The notes below the pieces were generated by a model, which saw nothing but the letters and a program-made list of their open reading frames with translations, was not told the origin of the DNA and did not search any database. From positions 1 through 64,000 of the forward strand of contig NZ_AFOY02000008.1 of assembly GCF_000217955.3 (NCBI RefSeq): 64,000 nt of DNA. The letters run 5' to 3'. Of this stretch, positions 18,257 to 28,085 are shown piece after piece (position 1 is the first letter of the stretch; each line of letters begins with the position of its first letter). A program made the position numbers and the translations under genes. The DNA is from Pseudomonas fluorescens HK44. GTDB taxonomy: Bacteria > Pseudomonadota > Gammaproteobacteria > Pseudomonadales > Pseudomonadaceae.

Positions 18257-20149
18257 TCAGATCCTGAAACTCCCCACCAGCTGCTTCAACCGCGCCGCCT
18301 GCTGCTCAAGATCGGCACACGCGCGCAAGGTCGATTGCAGGTTCTCCACGCCTTCCTGGTTCAGCGTGTTGATCTCGGTGATGTCGACGTTGATCGATTC
18401 GACCACGGCGGTTTGCTCTTCGGTGGCAGTGGCCACCGACTGGTTCATGCCGTCAATCTCGCCGATGCGCTGGGTCACACTGCCCAGGCGCTCACCCGCC
18501 TGGTTGGCGATGCCGACGCTGCTTTCGCTCTGGCGCTGACTGTCGGTCATGATGGCGACTGCCTCACGGGCGCCGACTTGCAGCTCTTCAATCATCTTCT
18601 GTACTTGCTGCGCCGAGTCCTGGGTACGATGCGCGAGGTTGCGCACTTCGTCGGCAACCACGGCGAATCCACGTCCGGCCTCACCCGCGCGCGCCGCTTC
18701 GATCGCAGCGTTGAGGGCCAGCAGGTTGGTTTGCTGCGAGATGCTGGTGATCACTTCGAGAATCTGCCCGATGTTCACCGTGTTGCTGTTCAGCGTTTCG
18801 ATGTTGCCGCACGAGTCACTGATTTTGGCCGACAACTGCTGCATCGCCGCGATGGTTTTATCCACCACTTGCTGACCGTCTTCGGCCAGGCTGCGGGCAT
18901 CGCTCGAGTGTTGCGAGGCGAGGGCGGCGTTCTGGGCGATTTCCTGGGCGGCGGCGCCCAGTTGGTTGATCGCCGCGGCCACGCTGCTGGTGCGCGAGGC
19001 TTGCTGATCGGAATTGAACATCGACGAGTTGGAGGCGCTGACCACTCGCAGGGCGACTTCGTTGACCTGGCCGGTGGCCGACGACACTTCGCGGATCGAG
19101 GTGTGAATACGTTCGACAAAGCGGTTGAACGAGGTGCCCAGCGCCCCGAACTCGTCCTGGCCATGAATGGTCAGGCGTTTGGTCAGGTCGCCTTCGCCTT
19201 CGGCGATGTCATGCATGGCGCGGCCCATGGTCAGCAACGGCTGCATCAAGACGCGGATCAGCATGCCGAGCAGCGCGATGATAATCACCACGGCAATCAC
19301 CATGGCGATGATCGCCGAGGTGCGGAATTCACTGAGCATCGAGAATGCGGTGTCCTGGTCGAGCACCAAGGCCACGTACCAGTCAGCCGATGGCACGCCG
19401 TTGACGTGGGTGAACGAGATGAACTGGGTCTTGCCCTCCACCTCGACTTCCTTCATGCCGGGACTGACCTTCGGCGCACCCGCGGGATAGGCATCGGTGA
19501 GGCTTTTGAGCACCAGTTTGCTGTCCGGGTGAATGAGGATCTTGCCCTCGCCGCTGACGATGAACGCGTGACCGTGGCCACCGAAGTTCAGCGAGTTGAT
19601 GATGGCGCTGACGCTGCTCAGGTCGATGTCTGCACCGGCGACGCCGATCATCTGGTTTTGGTGCTGCACCGGCGTGGCGACGGTGATCACCAGCTTGCCC
19701 GAAGATGCGGCAATGTAGGGTTCGGTAACGATGGTCTGCTGCGCACTGTTGGCGGCTTTGTACCAGCCACGGGCGCGTGGGTCGTAGTCCGCCGCGCGAT
19801 TGCCGGCCGGCACCGAGAACATCACGCCGTCGGCACCGCCGAAATAGCTCAACTGAAAGTTGCTGGTGTAGGCCGGCAGGCCGACCGCGCGTTTCAGGTT
19901 ATCCAGCGCCGGGCCGTCGACAGCCACTTGCTGGGCCAGCGATTGCAGCAACTGGATGCGGCTCTCCAGCCAGGTCTGGATGTTGCTGGTGGTCAGGCTG
20001 CCGAGTTCCTGCATTGAGGACTCGGTGCTACTGCGCAGGGTTTGGCGCTGACGGTAGTCGTTGAACAGAATGAAACAGGCGAACGCTACCGCGACCACAA
20101 GGGCGGCAGCGATCAGGATCTTGTGGCTGAACTTCATGTTTCTGGTCAT
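18257..20149 (-). CDS. Methyl-accepting chemotaxis protein, PctA-like dCACHE receptor
   Basis: An inner-membrane chemoreceptor that signals to CheA. From the N-terminus it has a membrane helix ([18 protein letters not shown]), a periplasmic double-CACHE domain of about 250 residues, a second helix ([18 protein letters not shown]), HAMP, and a cytoplasmic signalling domain with the hairpin tip [20 protein letters not shown] and [16 protein letters not shown]. The motif [12 protein letters not shown] followed by TEPY and GADIDL matches the amino-acid-binding pattern of PctA/PctB-type dCACHE domains, so amino acids are the likely ligands (inference). The start is uncertain: MTRNMKFSH at 20149 or MKFSH at 20137; no clear ribosome site decides it. 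Confidence 0.92.
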   Translation of the reverse strand: MTRNMKFSHKILIAAALVVAVAFACFILFNDYRQRQTLRSSTESSMQELGSLTTSNIQTWLESRIQLLQSLAQQVAVDGPALDNLKRAVGLPAYTSNFQLSYFGGADGVMFSVPAGNRAADYDPRARGWYKAANSAQQTIVTEPYIAASSGKLVITVATPVQHQNQMIGVAGADIDLSSVSAIINSLNFGGHGHAFIVSGEGKILIHPDSKLVLKSLTDAYPAGAPKVSPGMKEVEVEGKTQFISFTHVNGVPSADWYVALVLDQDTAFSMLSEFRTSAIIAMVIAVVIIIALLGMLIRVLMQPLLTMGRAMHDIAEGEGDLTKRLTIHGQDEFGALGTSFNRFVERIHTSIREVSSATGQVNEVALRVVSASNSSMFNSDQQASRTSSVAAAINQLGAAAQEIAQNAALASQHSSDARSLAEDGQQVVDKTIAAMQQLSAKISDSCGNIETLNSNTVNIGQILEVITSISQQTNLLALNAAIEAARAGEAGRGFAVVADEVRNLAHRTQDSAQQVQKMIEELQVGAREAVAIMTDSQRQSESSVGIANQAGERLGSVTQRIGEIDGMNQSVATATEEQTAVVESINVDITEINTLNQEGVENLQSTLRACADLEQQAARLKQLVGSFRI

Positions 20150-20356
20150 TAAAGGCACTACCGCGGATGGACTGATCAACAAGGAGCGTCAAATTGCCAC
20201 AGAGCAAGCTTGGCGCTGCTTCTATGTCGACTGGGGAGCGCCAAAGATTAGGCGGGTTTGACGAAAACCGACGAAATACCGATCAGCGCATAAAAATGCC
20301 TGATTTTGGGGCGAAATGTTGATTTTACCGTTCAAGAAATACCCGGTACCGGTGGG

Positions 20357-20392
20357 AACCAGAAGGGGGTTTTCTCTTCTAAGCTTCTGGTT
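20357..20392 (+). promoter_or_regulatory. Long stem-loop upstream of lipoprotein gene
   Basis: AACCAGAAG (20357-20365) and CTTCTGGTT (20384-20392) form a perfect 9-bp stem with an 18-nt loop rich in G and T. It ends 38 bp before the start codon at 20431. It lacks a following T-run, so a 5'-UTR structure is more likely than a terminator. The rest of the gap from 20150 shows no gene. Confidence 0.4.
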
Positions 20393-20430
20393 GGCAGCCA
20401 TGCCTCCCCCTCTTTACCAGGAGTTACACC

Positions 20431-20685
20431 ATGTCGCTGCGATCTATCGCCTTGTTGTCGTTTTGCGTGCTGTTGGCTGCGTGCAGCAAGATCAACCAGG
20501 AAAGCTATTCGAAACTGTCGACGGGCATGTCCAAGGCCGAGGTCGAAACCTTGCTGGGTAAACCTGCCGATTGTTCAGGCGCGTTGGGCATGTCCAGCTG
20601 TACCTGGGGCGACAAGAACAGCTTTATCAGCGTGCAGTACGCCGGTGACAAAGTGCTGATGTTTTCCGGGCAAGGCCTGAAGTAA
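20431..20685 (+). CDS. Small lipoprotein, BamE/DUF3862-like
   Basis: An 84-residue protein with a lipoprotein signal peptide and lipobox LLAAC (Cys18). The mature part contains YSKLSTGMSKAEVETLLGKPA, the beta-lactamase-inhibitor-like/BamE helix-turn motif seen in DUF3862 and SmpA proteins, and a single disulfide-capable Cys pair (CSG...SSC). Envelope location is clear; function is not known. It is 31 bp upstream of the lipocalin gene and probably cotranscribed. Confidence 0.82.
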   Translation: MSLRSIALLSFCVLLAACSKINQESYSKLSTGMSKAEVETLLGKPADCSGALGMSSCTWGDKNSFISVQYAGDKVLMFSGQGLK

Positions 20686-20716
20686 ACCGGGGCCAAACGC
20701 CCACGGGAGAAAAACA

Positions 20717-21286
20717 ATGATGCGGTTAGTAATAGCTCTTTTTGTCGGTCTGTTGTTGGCCGGCTGCGCCACTTCTGGCGACGATGCACTGGCCCCGAAA
20801 ACGGTCAGTAGCGTCAACCTCAAGCGTTACCAGGGTAAATGGTACGAGTTGGCGCGCATGCCGATGTACTTCCAGCGTAACTGCGCGCAATCCGAAGCCC
20901 ATTACACCCTCAAGACCGACGGTGACATGGAGGTGTTGAACCGTTGCCTGACCCCTGAGTGGAAATGGGAAGAGGCCAAGGGCACGGCAATGCCGCAGAT
21001 TCCCGGCAAGAACGACAAGCTATGGGTGAACTTCGATAACTGGTTTACCCGGTTGTTGCCAGGCATGAGTAAGGGTAATTACTGGGTGCTGTATGTCAGC
21101 GACGATTACCAGACCGCGATTGTCGGTAGCCCCAATCGGCGCAACCTGTGGTTGTTGTCACGCAAGCCGGAAGTCAACGCCGATACCCGCGAGGACCTGC
21201 TGAGCAGGGCGCGTCAGCAGGGTTACGACACCACACGCCTGATCTGGCGGGTGTCGGATACCAAAATGGCCCAGACCTCGAAGTAA
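20717..21286 (+). CDS. blc: Outer-membrane lipocalin (Blc-type)
   Basis: A bacterial lipocalin anchored by a lipid: signal peptide MMRLVIALFVGLLLAGC with lipobox Cys17. The lipocalin GxW motif is present in RYQGKWYELARMPMYFQ, with conserved strand motifs downstream (WVNFDNW, YWVLYVSDDYQTAIVGSP, LWLLSRKP). The family binds fatty acids or lysophospholipids and is tied to membrane stress in E. coli. At 189 residues it has family length. AAAAACAA (20708-20715) overlaps the first ATG and fits a CA-motif only loosely. Confidence 0.9.
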   Translation: MMRLVIALFVGLLLAGCATSGDDALAPKTVSSVNLKRYQGKWYELARMPMYFQRNCAQSEAHYTLKTDGDMEVLNRCLTPEWKWEEAKGTAMPQIPGKNDKLWVNFDNWFTRLLPGMSKGNYWVLYVSDDYQTAIVGSPNRRNLWLLSRKPEVNADTREDLLSRARQQGYDTTRLIWRVSDTKMAQTSK

Positions 21287-21306
21287 GCGGCGTGCGGTTG
21301 TACTCC

Positions 21307-21435
21307 GTGGCGAGGGAGCTTGCTCCCGCTCGGCTGCGCAGCAGTCGTCACTCAGCTGATGAGATCTTTCTGAAAGAGCTCAATTGCTGATTTGGGGTCG
21401 CTTCGCAACCCAGCGGGAGCAAGCTCCCTCGCCAC
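21307..21435. repeat. Class-B REP pair (REPIN)
   Basis: Inverted class-B palindromes at 21307-21329 and 21413-21435 occupy the convergent gap between the lipocalin gene and hutF, where they may also serve as terminator. Confidence 0.92.
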
Positions 21436-21446
21436 AGAAGCGGTGA

Positions 21447-22811
21447 TCAGCCCAACAGCTCGCGCAGCACTTGGGTGAACGCCCGGTTACTGTCTTCTTC
21501 GCCAGCGTGATGCCCGTCGCGTACCACCCACTTGCCGTTTACCAGCACGTCACGCACCTGACGGTCGCCACCGGCAAACAACCAACGGTTCAGAATCCCG
21601 TCGCCACTGGCGGTTGCCAGGTAAGGGTCGTTGCCGTCGAGCACCAGCCAGTCGGCGCGTTTGCCGACTTCCAATGCGCCAATCGGCTGGCCCAGCGCCT
21701 GTGCGCCACCGTCAAGTGCGGCGTCGTACAGGGTGCGCCCGACCATCGGCTGATCGGCGCCATACAAGCGGTTACGTCGCTGATCGCGCAGACGCTGGCC
21801 GTATTCCAGCCAGCGCAGTTCTTCCACCACGCTCAGCGACACATGGCTGTCGGAGCCAATGCCCATGCGCCCGCCTTGGGCGAGGAAGTCCACGGCCGGA
21901 AAGATCCCGTCACCCAGGTTGGCCTCGGTGGTCAGGCACAAACCGGCGATGGCGCGACTCTTGGCCATCAGGCTGACTTCTTCCGGGTTGGCGTGGGTCG
22001 CGTGGACCAGGCACCAGCGCTGATCGACGTCGGTATTTTCATACAGCCATTGCAGTGGGCGGCGACCGCTCCAGGTCAGGCAGTCGTCGACTTCCTTTTG
22101 CTGCTCGGCAATGTGGATGTGCACCGGGCAGTGTTTGTCGCTGGCTGCCAGCACTTCGCTGATCTGCTGCGGGGTGACCGCACGCAACGAGTGGAAGCAC
22201 AGGCCCAGTTGTTGCGCCGGTTGCTGCGCCAGCAGTGGTTGCAAGCGGGCTTGTAGCTTCAGGTAGTTTTCAGTGCTGTTGATAAAGCGTCGCTGGCCTT
22301 CATTGGGCGCCAGGCCACCGAAACCGGAGTGGCTGTAGAGCACGGGCAGCAAGGTCAGGCCGATGCCGGAGGCGCTGGCGGCCTGACTGATTTGCAACGA
22401 CAGCTCGGCCGGGTCCGCGTACGGATGGCCGTTGTGGTCGTGGTGCACGTAATGGAATTCGGCGACCGAGGTGTAACCGGCCTTGAGCATTTCGATGTAG
22501 AGCTGGCGGGCGATGATCCCGAGTTGTTCCGGACTGATTTTTCCGACGAGGCGATACATCAAATCGCGCCAGGTCCAGAAACTGTCGTTCGGATTGCCCG
22601 CCACTTCGGCCAAACCAGCCATCGCCCGCTGGAAGGCGTGGGAGTGTAGATTCGGCATGCCCGGCAGCAGTGGACCGCTCAGCCGCTCGGCGCCTTCAGC
22701 GCTGGCATCGGCCTGGATGTGGGTCAGCAGGCCATCGGCACTGACCTCAAGACGTACATTGTTGGCCCATCCGTTAGGCAGAAGCGCGCGTTCGGCAAAG
22801 AAGGCGGACAT
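21447..22811 (-). CDS. hutF: Formimidoylglutamate deiminase
   Basis: HutF converts N-formimino-glutamate to N-formyl-glutamate plus ammonia, the fourth step of the five-step histidine pathway. The 454-residue protein is an amidohydrolase-superfamily TIM barrel with a metal motif NLHSHAFQRAM, downstream HIAEQQKEVDD, HATHANPEE and GSDSHVSL (metal Asp/His). The presence of both HutF and HutG shows the two-step route to glutamate. It is divergent from hutC, with a HutC operator in the shared intergenic region. Confidence 0.96.
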   Translation of the reverse strand: MSAFFAERALLPNGWANNVRLEVSADGLLTHIQADASAEGAERLSGPLLPGMPNLHSHAFQRAMAGLAEVAGNPNDSFWTWRDLMYRLVGKISPEQLGIIARQLYIEMLKAGYTSVAEFHYVHHDHNGHPYADPAELSLQISQAASASGIGLTLLPVLYSHSGFGGLAPNEGQRRFINSTENYLKLQARLQPLLAQQPAQQLGLCFHSLRAVTPQQISEVLAASDKHCPVHIHIAEQQKEVDDCLTWSGRRPLQWLYENTDVDQRWCLVHATHANPEEVSLMAKSRAIAGLCLTTEANLGDGIFPAVDFLAQGGRMGIGSDSHVSLSVVEELRWLEYGQRLRDQRRNRLYGADQPMVGRTLYDAALDGGAQALGQPIGALEVGKRADWLVLDGNDPYLATASGDGILNRWLFAGGDRQVRDVLVNGKWVVRDGHHAGEEDSNRAFTQVLRELLG

Positions 22812-22837
22812 GGTTCAGCACCCCATCGTGTGTTATT

Positions 22838-22847
22838 TGTATATACA
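22838..22847. promoter_or_regulatory. HutC operator between hutF and hutC
   Basis: TGTATATACA, a TGTA-N2-TACA palindrome, lies 27 bp upstream of the hutF ATG and 71 bp upstream of hutC. It fits the pseudomonad HutC site and implies control of hutF and autoregulation of hutC. Confidence 0.7.
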
Positions 22848-22917
22848 TATACAGACGTTTGCCTGCTCGGTAAACTCCGGCAAGCTAGTGACTTTCATCA
22901 ACGAACAAGGATTTCCT

Positions 22918-23667
22918 GTGCCGACTCCGCCTGTAGTCTCACCGCTGAGTGCCAATCTGGGCGATAGTCCGGCGCCCTTGTACGCTCGCGTCAAACAGAT
23001 GATCACCCAGCAAATCGACAGTGGAAACTGGCCGCCGCACTACCGCGTGCCGTCGGAAAGCGAGCTGGTCAGTCAGTTGGGTTTCAGTCGCATGACCATC
23101 AATCGCGCCCTGCGCGAGATGACGGCTGACGGCCTGTTGGTGCGCATGCAGGGCGTCGGCACCTTTGTCGCCGAACCCAAGAGCCAGTCCGCGTTGTTCG
23201 AAGTGCATAACATTGCCGACGAAATCGCCTCCCGCGGCCATCGCCATACCTGCAAGGTCATCACCCTGGAAGAAGAGGCCGCCGGCTCCGAGCGTGCTCT
23301 GGCGCTGGACATGCGCGAAGGCCAGAAGGTCTTCCACTCGCTGATCGTGCATTTCGAGAACGATATTCCCGTGCAAATCGAGGACCGTTTCGTCAACGCC
23401 CTGGTCGCGCCGGAATACCTCAAGCAAGACTTCACGCTGCAAACGCCTTACGCCTATCTGAATCAGGTCGCGCCATTGACCGAAGGCGAGCACGTGGTCG
23501 AAGCGATTCTTGCCGAGCCTTCCGAATGCAAACTGCTGCAGATCGAAAAAGGCGAGCCGTGCCTGCTGATTCGCCGTCGGACCTGGTCCGGGCGTCAGCC
23601 AGTGACGGCCGCTCGTCTGATCCACCCCGGTTCCCGCCATCGTCTGGAAGGGCGGTTCCACAAATAA
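22918..23667 (+). CDS. hutC: Histidine utilisation repressor HutC (GntR family)
   Basis: A 249-residue transcription factor. The N-terminal winged helix (ARVKQMITQQIDSGNWPPHYRVPSE as start, then QLGFSRMTINRALREM as recognition helix) is of GntR type, and the C-terminal half is a UTRA ligand domain. In related bacteria it represses hut genes and is released by urocanate. I chose the GTG at 22918, preceded by AAGGA; an open frame extends upstream into hutF antisense but has no family similarity. hutD follows at 40 bp. Confidence 0.95.
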   Translation: MPTPPVVSPLSANLGDSPAPLYARVKQMITQQIDSGNWPPHYRVPSESELVSQLGFSRMTINRALREMTADGLLVRMQGVGTFVAEPKSQSALFEVHNIADEIASRGHRHTCKVITLEEEAAGSERALALDMREGQKVFHSLIVHFENDIPVQIEDRFVNALVAPEYLKQDFTLQTPYAYLNQVAPLTEGEHVVEAILAEPSECKLLQIEKGEPCLLIRRRTWSGRQPVTAARLIHPGSRHRLEGRFHK

Positions 23668-23690
23668 AAAGCCACAAATAAAGAGCCATA

Positions 23691-23698
23691 AACAATAA
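23691..23698 (+). promoter_or_regulatory. Candidate Crc/Hfq CA-motif at hutD
   Basis: AACAATAA fits AAnAAnAA and immediately precedes the AGAGG ribosome site of hutD, the position where Hfq with Crc blocks translation in pseudomonads. Confidence 0.45.
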
Positions 23699-23707
23699 GA
23701 GGCCTGA

Positions 23708-24283
23708 ATGAGCCAGTTGAACGTTTTGCGCGCGGCGAATTATCCGCGCATGCCGTGGAAAAACGGCGGCGGCAGCACTGAAGAAATCACCCGCGATGCA
23801 GGTACCGGCCTGGATGGCTTTGGCTGGCGCCTGTCGATTGCCGATATTGGTGAGTCGGGCGGGTTCTCGACCTTTGCAGGCTACGAGCGGGTCATCACCG
23901 TGCTGCAGGGCGAAGGCATGACCTTGACGGTCGACGGCCAGAACACGCGGCCACTGTTACCGCTGGACCCGTTTGCGTTCAGTGGCGAAAGTCATGTTTC
24001 CTGCACGCTGCTTGGCGGTGCGATCCGCGACTTCAACCTGATTTATGCGCCGAATCGTTACCAGGCGCGGTTGCAGTGGCTTAAGGGCGAGCAACGGTTT
24101 TTCAGTTCGACCGGAACGCTGCTGGTTTTCAGCGCGGCCGATGCGCTTGAAGTTCGAATCGATGGCAATGCGGCCTATGCACTGGGTCGTCATGATTGCC
24201 TGCAGCTGAACGGTAACACCGGGCTGCTGGATGTTTCCGTCAATGGCCAGTGCTGCGTGATTGAACTGACAGCACACGGTTAA
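23708..24283 (+). CDS. hutD: HutD family cupin
   Basis: A 191-residue bicupin of the HutD family, beginning with the diagnostic MPWKNGGGSTEEI and SGGFSTFAGYERVITVLQGEGM. In P. fluorescens HutD has been proposed to act as a governor limiting hut expression; its reaction is not known. It is the second gene of the hutCD unit. Confidence 0.93.
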   Translation: MSQLNVLRAANYPRMPWKNGGGSTEEITRDAGTGLDGFGWRLSIADIGESGGFSTFAGYERVITVLQGEGMTLTVDGQNTRPLLPLDPFAFSGESHVSCTLLGGAIRDFNLIYAPNRYQARLQWLKGEQRFFSSTGTLLVFSAADALEVRIDGNAAYALGRHDCLQLNGNTGLLDVSVNGQCCVIELTAHG

Positions 24284-24285
24284 CT

Positions 24286-24416
24286 GTGGCGAGGGAGCTT
24301 GCTCCCGTTCGGGTGCGCAGCAGTCGTAAAACCGGCCAACACGTTTTATCTGATACACCACTTGCTCTGGCTTCGGGTCTGCTTCGCAGACCAGCGGGAG
24401 CAAGCTCCCTCGCCAC
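24286..24416. repeat. Class-B REP pair (REPIN)
   Basis: Inverted class-B palindromes at 24286-24308 and 24394-24416, directly after hutD. The 495-bp gap hutD-hutU holds this repeat, a terminator and the hutU promoter, and no gene. Confidence 0.92.
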
Positions 24417-24552
24417 AAAAACCAAGCTCCACCGTTTCCCTGTGCGCACCAGTTTGTTACCGAACGCCCCAGCGTGGCGCAAAACCGCGCTCAGGTAACA
24501 TCTGTCACTCCTCGAAAAAATCCTTCCCCAAAAAATATCGACAGCCGCAAAA

Positions 24553-24573
24553 CCCTTGTTCCAAGGGCTTTTT
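24553..24573 (+). terminator. Possible terminator of hutCD
   Basis: CCCTTG-ttc-CAAGGG hairpin followed by CTTTTT, 270 bp after hutD and 40 bp before the hutU promoter; it would insulate hutU from hutCD readthrough. Confidence 0.55.
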
Positions 24574-24613
24574 AGCCAGATTCAGCACTTTGTTGAAGCG
24601 CCATCCAGAAAGT

Positions 24614-24629
24614 TGGCCGCTTGATTGCA
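24614..24629 (+). promoter_or_regulatory. Sigma-54 promoter of the hutU operon
   Basis: TGGCCGCTTGATTGCA has the -24 GG and -12 GC at exact RpoN spacing. The predicted start site near 24640 gives a leader of about 140 nt. In P. fluorescens the hutU operon is driven by CbrB or NtrC with sigma-54. Confidence 0.8.
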
Positions 24630-24633
24630 TATG

Positions 24634-24647
24634 CTTGTATGTACAAG
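24634..24647. promoter_or_regulatory. HutC operator over hutU start site
   Basis: CTTGTATGTACAAG is a perfect 6+2+6 palindrome containing TGTA-N2-TACA. It begins 5 bp after the -12 element and covers the predicted transcription start. Confidence 0.85.
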
Positions 24648-24778
24648 TAAAGACGTATGCGTATGAGTCACGAAGACTCGACCATCGTCCACTGATTCGC
24701 CGGTGTGCACCGTTTGCACATCGGCTTGCTCGCCCACTGCCTGGGCTGGTTTGGATTGATTGCTGAGGAGTTTTTTTC

Positions 24779-26467
24779 GTGACTGACAATACCCAGAAAC
24801 CAACGAAATATCGTGACGTTGAAATCCGTGCTGCCCGCGGCAACAAGCTGACCGCCAAGAGCTGGCTGACCGAAGCGCCGCTGCGTATGTTGATGAACAA
24901 CCTCGACCCGGAAGTTGCCGAGAACCCTAAAGAACTGGTGGTTTACGGCGGTATCGGTCGCGCGGCGCGTAACTGGGAATGCTACGACAAGATCGTCGAG
25001 AGCCTGACCAACCTGAATGACGACGAAACCCTGCTGGTGCAATCCGGCAAGCCGGTCGGCGTATTCAAGACCCACAGCAACGCCCCGCGCGTGCTGATCG
25101 CCAACTCCAACCTGGTGCCACACTGGGCGAGCTGGGAGCACTTCAACGAACTCGACGCCAAAGGTCTGGCCATGTACGGCCAGATGACCGCCGGCAGCTG
25201 GATCTACATCGGCAGCCAGGGCATCGTTCAGGGCACCTACGAAACCTTCGTTGAAGCCGGTCGCCAGCACTACAACGACAACCTCACCGGTCGTTGGGTC
25301 CTGACCGCAGGTCTGGGTGGCATGGGCGGCGCTCAACCACTGGCCGCTACCCTGGCCGGCGCGTGCTCGCTGAACATCGAATGCCAACAAGTGAGCATCG
25401 ATTTCCGTCTGAAAAGCCGTTATGTCGACGAGCAGGCCAAAGACCTCGACGACGCGCTGGCGCGCATCGCCAAATACACCAAAGAAGGCAAAGCGATTTC
25501 CATCGCCCTGCTGGGTAACGCGGCAGAAATCCTGCCGGAATTGGTCCGTCGCGGTGTGCGTCCGGACATGGTCACCGACCAGACCAGCGCCCACGATCCG
25601 CTCAACGGTTACCTGCCAGCCGGTTGGACCTGGGAAGAGTACCGCGCTCGCGCCAAGACCGAGCCGGCTGCTGTGATCAAAGCCGCCAAGCAATCGATGG
25701 CTGTGCACGTCAAAGCGATGCTCGACTTCCAGAAGCAAGGCATCCCGACTTTCGACTACGGCAACAACATCCGTCAGATGGCGCAAGAAGAAGGCGTCGA
25801 AAACGCATTCGACTTCCCAGGCTTCGTACCGGCCTACATCCGTCCGTTGTTCTGCCGCGGTATCGGTCCGTTCCGCTGGGCTGCACTGTCGGGCGATCCG
25901 CAAGACATCTACAAAACCGACGCCAAGGTCAAAGAACTGATCCCGGACGATGCCCACCTGCACAACTGGCTGGACATGGCGCGCGAGCGCATCAGCTTCC
26001 AGGGTCTGCCGGCACGTATCTGCTGGGTTGGCCTGGGTTTGCGCGCCAAGCTGGGCCTGGCGTTCAACGAAATGGTCCGCAGCGGCGAGCTGTCGGCACC
26101 GATCGTGATCGGTCGCGACCACCTGGACTCCGGTTCGGTGTCGAGCCCTAACCGCGAAACCGAATCCATGCAGGACGGTTCCGATGCCGTGTCCGACTGG
26201 CCACTGCTCAACGCCTTGCTCAACACCGCGAGCGGCGCGACCTGGGTTTCCCTGCACCACGGCGGCGGCGTCGGCATGGGCTTCTCCCAGCACTCGGGCA
26301 TGGTGATTGTCTGCGACGGTACTGACGAAGCGGCCGAGCGTATCGCTCGCGTTCTGCACAACGACCCGGCGACCGGCGTTATGCGTCACGCCGATGCCGG
26401 TTACCAGATCGCTATCGACTGTGCCAAGGAGCAGGGCCTGAACCTGCCGATGATCACCGGTAAATAA
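24779..26467 (+). CDS. hutU: Urocanate hydratase
   Basis: HutU hydrates urocanate to imidazolonepropionate using NAD+ as an electrophile. At 562 residues it has family length. The NAD-binding loop GLGGMGGAQ and the urocanase signature [16 protein letters not shown] are clear; [11 protein letters not shown] is also conserved. The GTG start at 24779 follows a GAGGAG ribosome site. It heads the long hut operon and is followed by a class-C REP pair before the permease gene. Confidence 0.98.
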   Translation: MTDNTQKPTKYRDVEIRAARGNKLTAKSWLTEAPLRMLMNNLDPEVAENPKELVVYGGIGRAARNWECYDKIVESLTNLNDDETLLVQSGKPVGVFKTHSNAPRVLIANSNLVPHWASWEHFNELDAKGLAMYGQMTAGSWIYIGSQGIVQGTYETFVEAGRQHYNDNLTGRWVLTAGLGGMGGAQPLAATLAGACSLNIECQQVSIDFRLKSRYVDEQAKDLDDALARIAKYTKEGKAISIALLGNAAEILPELVRRGVRPDMVTDQTSAHDPLNGYLPAGWTWEEYRARAKTEPAAVIKAAKQSMAVHVKAMLDFQKQGIPTFDYGNNIRQMAQEEGVENAFDFPGFVPAYIRPLFCRGIGPFRWAALSGDPQDIYKTDAKVKELIPDDAHLHNWLDMARERISFQGLPARICWVGLGLRAKLGLAFNEMVRSGELSAPIVIGRDHLDSGSVSSPNRETESMQDGSDAVSDWPLLNALLNTASGATWVSLHHGGGVGMGFSQHSGMVIVCDGTDEAAERIARVLHNDPATGVMRHADAGYQIAIDCAKEQGLNLPMITGK

Positions 26468-26494
26468 AAAACGGGCCTCGGCCTGATGCGAACC

Positions 26495-26577
26495 TGTAGG
26501 AGCTGAGCTTGCTCGCGATGGCGGTGTACCTGACGCACCGCGTCATCGTTCATCGCGAGCAAGCTTTGCTCCTACAG
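26495..26577. repeat. Class-C REP pair
   Basis: Inverted TGTAGGAGC...GCTTGCTCGCGAT arms at 26495-26520 and 26552-26577, between hutU and the permease gene; may stabilise or attenuate the hutU message. Confidence 0.88.
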
Positions 26578-26618
26578 GGACAGATTGAATTCCACGAACA
26601 ATCCACAGAGGTTGACCC

Positions 26619-28085
26619 ATGGCTAATGATGATCGTGCACGCAGTAAGCCGTTGATCGAGAAGCGTTCGATCGACTACATCCCGGAAGCGGAAAGACACG
26701 GTCGTCTATTGAGTCAGTTCACCCTGTGGTTGGGTGCCAACCTGCAAATCACCGCGATTGTGACGGGTGCTTTGGCGGTGGTACTGGGCGGGGATGTGTT
26801 CTGGTCGTTGATCGGTTTGCTGATCGGCCAATTGCTCGGCGGTGGCGTCATGGCGCTGCACGCAGCCCAGGGCCCGCAACTCGGCTTGCCGCAAATGATC
26901 TCCAGCCGCGTGCAGTTTGGCGTGTATGGGGCGGTGATTCCGCTGGTGCTGGTGTGCCTGATGTACATCGGCTTCTCGGCCAGCGGGTCCTTGCTGGCGG
27001 GGCAGGCGGTCGCGCAGTTGCTGCACGTCGAAGACTGGGTCGGCATCACGCTGTTCGCAGGCTCGATCATGGTCTTCACCATCTTCGGCTATCGGGTGAT
27101 CCACGGCATTGGCCGGGTCGCCAGTGTGCTGGGCGTGGTGGCGTTCATCTACCTGTTCTACAAACTGCTGGCCGGTAACGACATCGGCGCGCTGTTGGGC
27201 AACAAGCACTTCTCGGTGGCGAGTTTCCTGTTGGCGGTGTCGTTGTCGGCGTCCTGGCAGATCGCGTTCGGCCCTTATGTGGCGGACTACTCGCGTTACC
27301 TGCCGCGCAGCACCTCTGCGTCGAAAACCTTCTGGGCCGTTGGCCTGGGTTCGGTGATCGGTGCGCAGGCGTCGATGGTCTTCGGTGTGTTCGCCGCAGC
27401 CCTGGCCGGTTCGCAGTTCGCTCACCACGAGGTGTCGTTCATCGTCAGCCTGGGCGGTACCGGGATTGTCGCGGCGCTGCTGTACTTCGCCGTGGCTTTC
27501 GGCAAAGTCACCGTGACCACGTTGAACGCCTACGGCAGCTTCATGTCGATCGCGACGATCATCAGTGGCTTCCGTGGCAGCCGCCACATTGGAAGCGGCG
27601 TACGACTGCTGTACATCTTCATCATGGTGTCGCTTGCCGCTGCTCTGGCATTGCTCGGCAAGGACTCGTTCCTCAAGGAATTCTCCGCGTTCATCCTGTT
27701 CCTGCTGGCGTTCTTCACGCCGTGGAGCGCGATCAACCTGGTGGACTTCTACTGCATCACCAAAGAGCGCTATGACATTCCGGCACTGTCCAACCCCGAA
27801 GGTCGCTACGGTCGCTGGAACATCATGGGCATCAGCATTTACGTGTTCGGCGTGTTGATTCAAATGCCGTTCATTTCCACCCACTTCTACACCGGCCCTC
27901 TGGTCGCGAGCCTCGGTGATACCGACATTTCGTGGATCATCGGCCTGGTGGTCCCGGCGGCGATGTACTACTTCGCTGCCAAGAAGTGGCATAGCGCAGT
28001 ACCTGCTCAGCTGATACTGCCGGTAGAGCAGGGCGAGGCTGTAAAAGTGAAAAAAAGCGGGGCGGATAGCGTTGCAGCAATCTGA
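26619..28085 (+). CDS. NCS1 (CodB-like) permease, probable urocanate transporter
   Basis: A 488-residue membrane protein with about 12 spans belonging to the nucleobase:cation symporter-1 family. The N-terminus EKRSIDYIPEAERHGRLLSQFTLWLGANLQ is typical of CodB-like cytosine permeases, with FGPYVADYSRYLPR downstream. In P. fluorescens SBW25 the homologue in this operon position (HutTu) imports urocanate, so I infer that substrate here from context; cytosine or purine transport would be the family default. The tail is short and basic. Confidence 0.85.
   Translation: MANDDRARSKPLIEKRSIDYIPEAERHGRLLSQFTLWLGANLQITAIVTGALAVVLGGDVFWSLIGLLIGQLLGGGVMALHAAQGPQLGLPQMISSRVQFGVYGAVIPLVLVCLMYIGFSASGSLLAGQAVAQLLHVEDWVGITLFAGSIMVFTIFGYRVIHGIGRVASVLGVVAFIYLFYKLLAGNDIGALLGNKHFSVASFLLAVSLSASWQIAFGPYVADYSRYLPRSTSASKTFWAVGLGSVIGAQASMVFGVFAAALAGSQFAHHEVSFIVSLGGTGIVAALLYFAVAFGKVTVTTLNAYGSFMSIATIISGFRGSRHIGSGVRLLYIFIMVSLAAALALLGKDSFLKEFSAFILFLLAFFTPWSAINLVDFYCITKERYDIPALSNPEGRYGRWNIMGISIYVFGVLIQMPFISTHFYTGPLVASLGDTDISWIIGLVVPAAMYYFAAKKWHSAVPAQLILPVEQGEAVKVKKSGADSVAAI

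Noticed and set aside
24706..24725. TTGCACATCGGCTTGCT as a hutU sigma-54 promoter
   Set aside because: The -24/-12 spacing is one base too long and the GG is missing; the element at 24614-24629 fits exactly.
24299..24766. Open frames across the hutD-hutU gap
   Set aside because: They run through a REPIN, a terminator and the hutU promoter; no conserved product.
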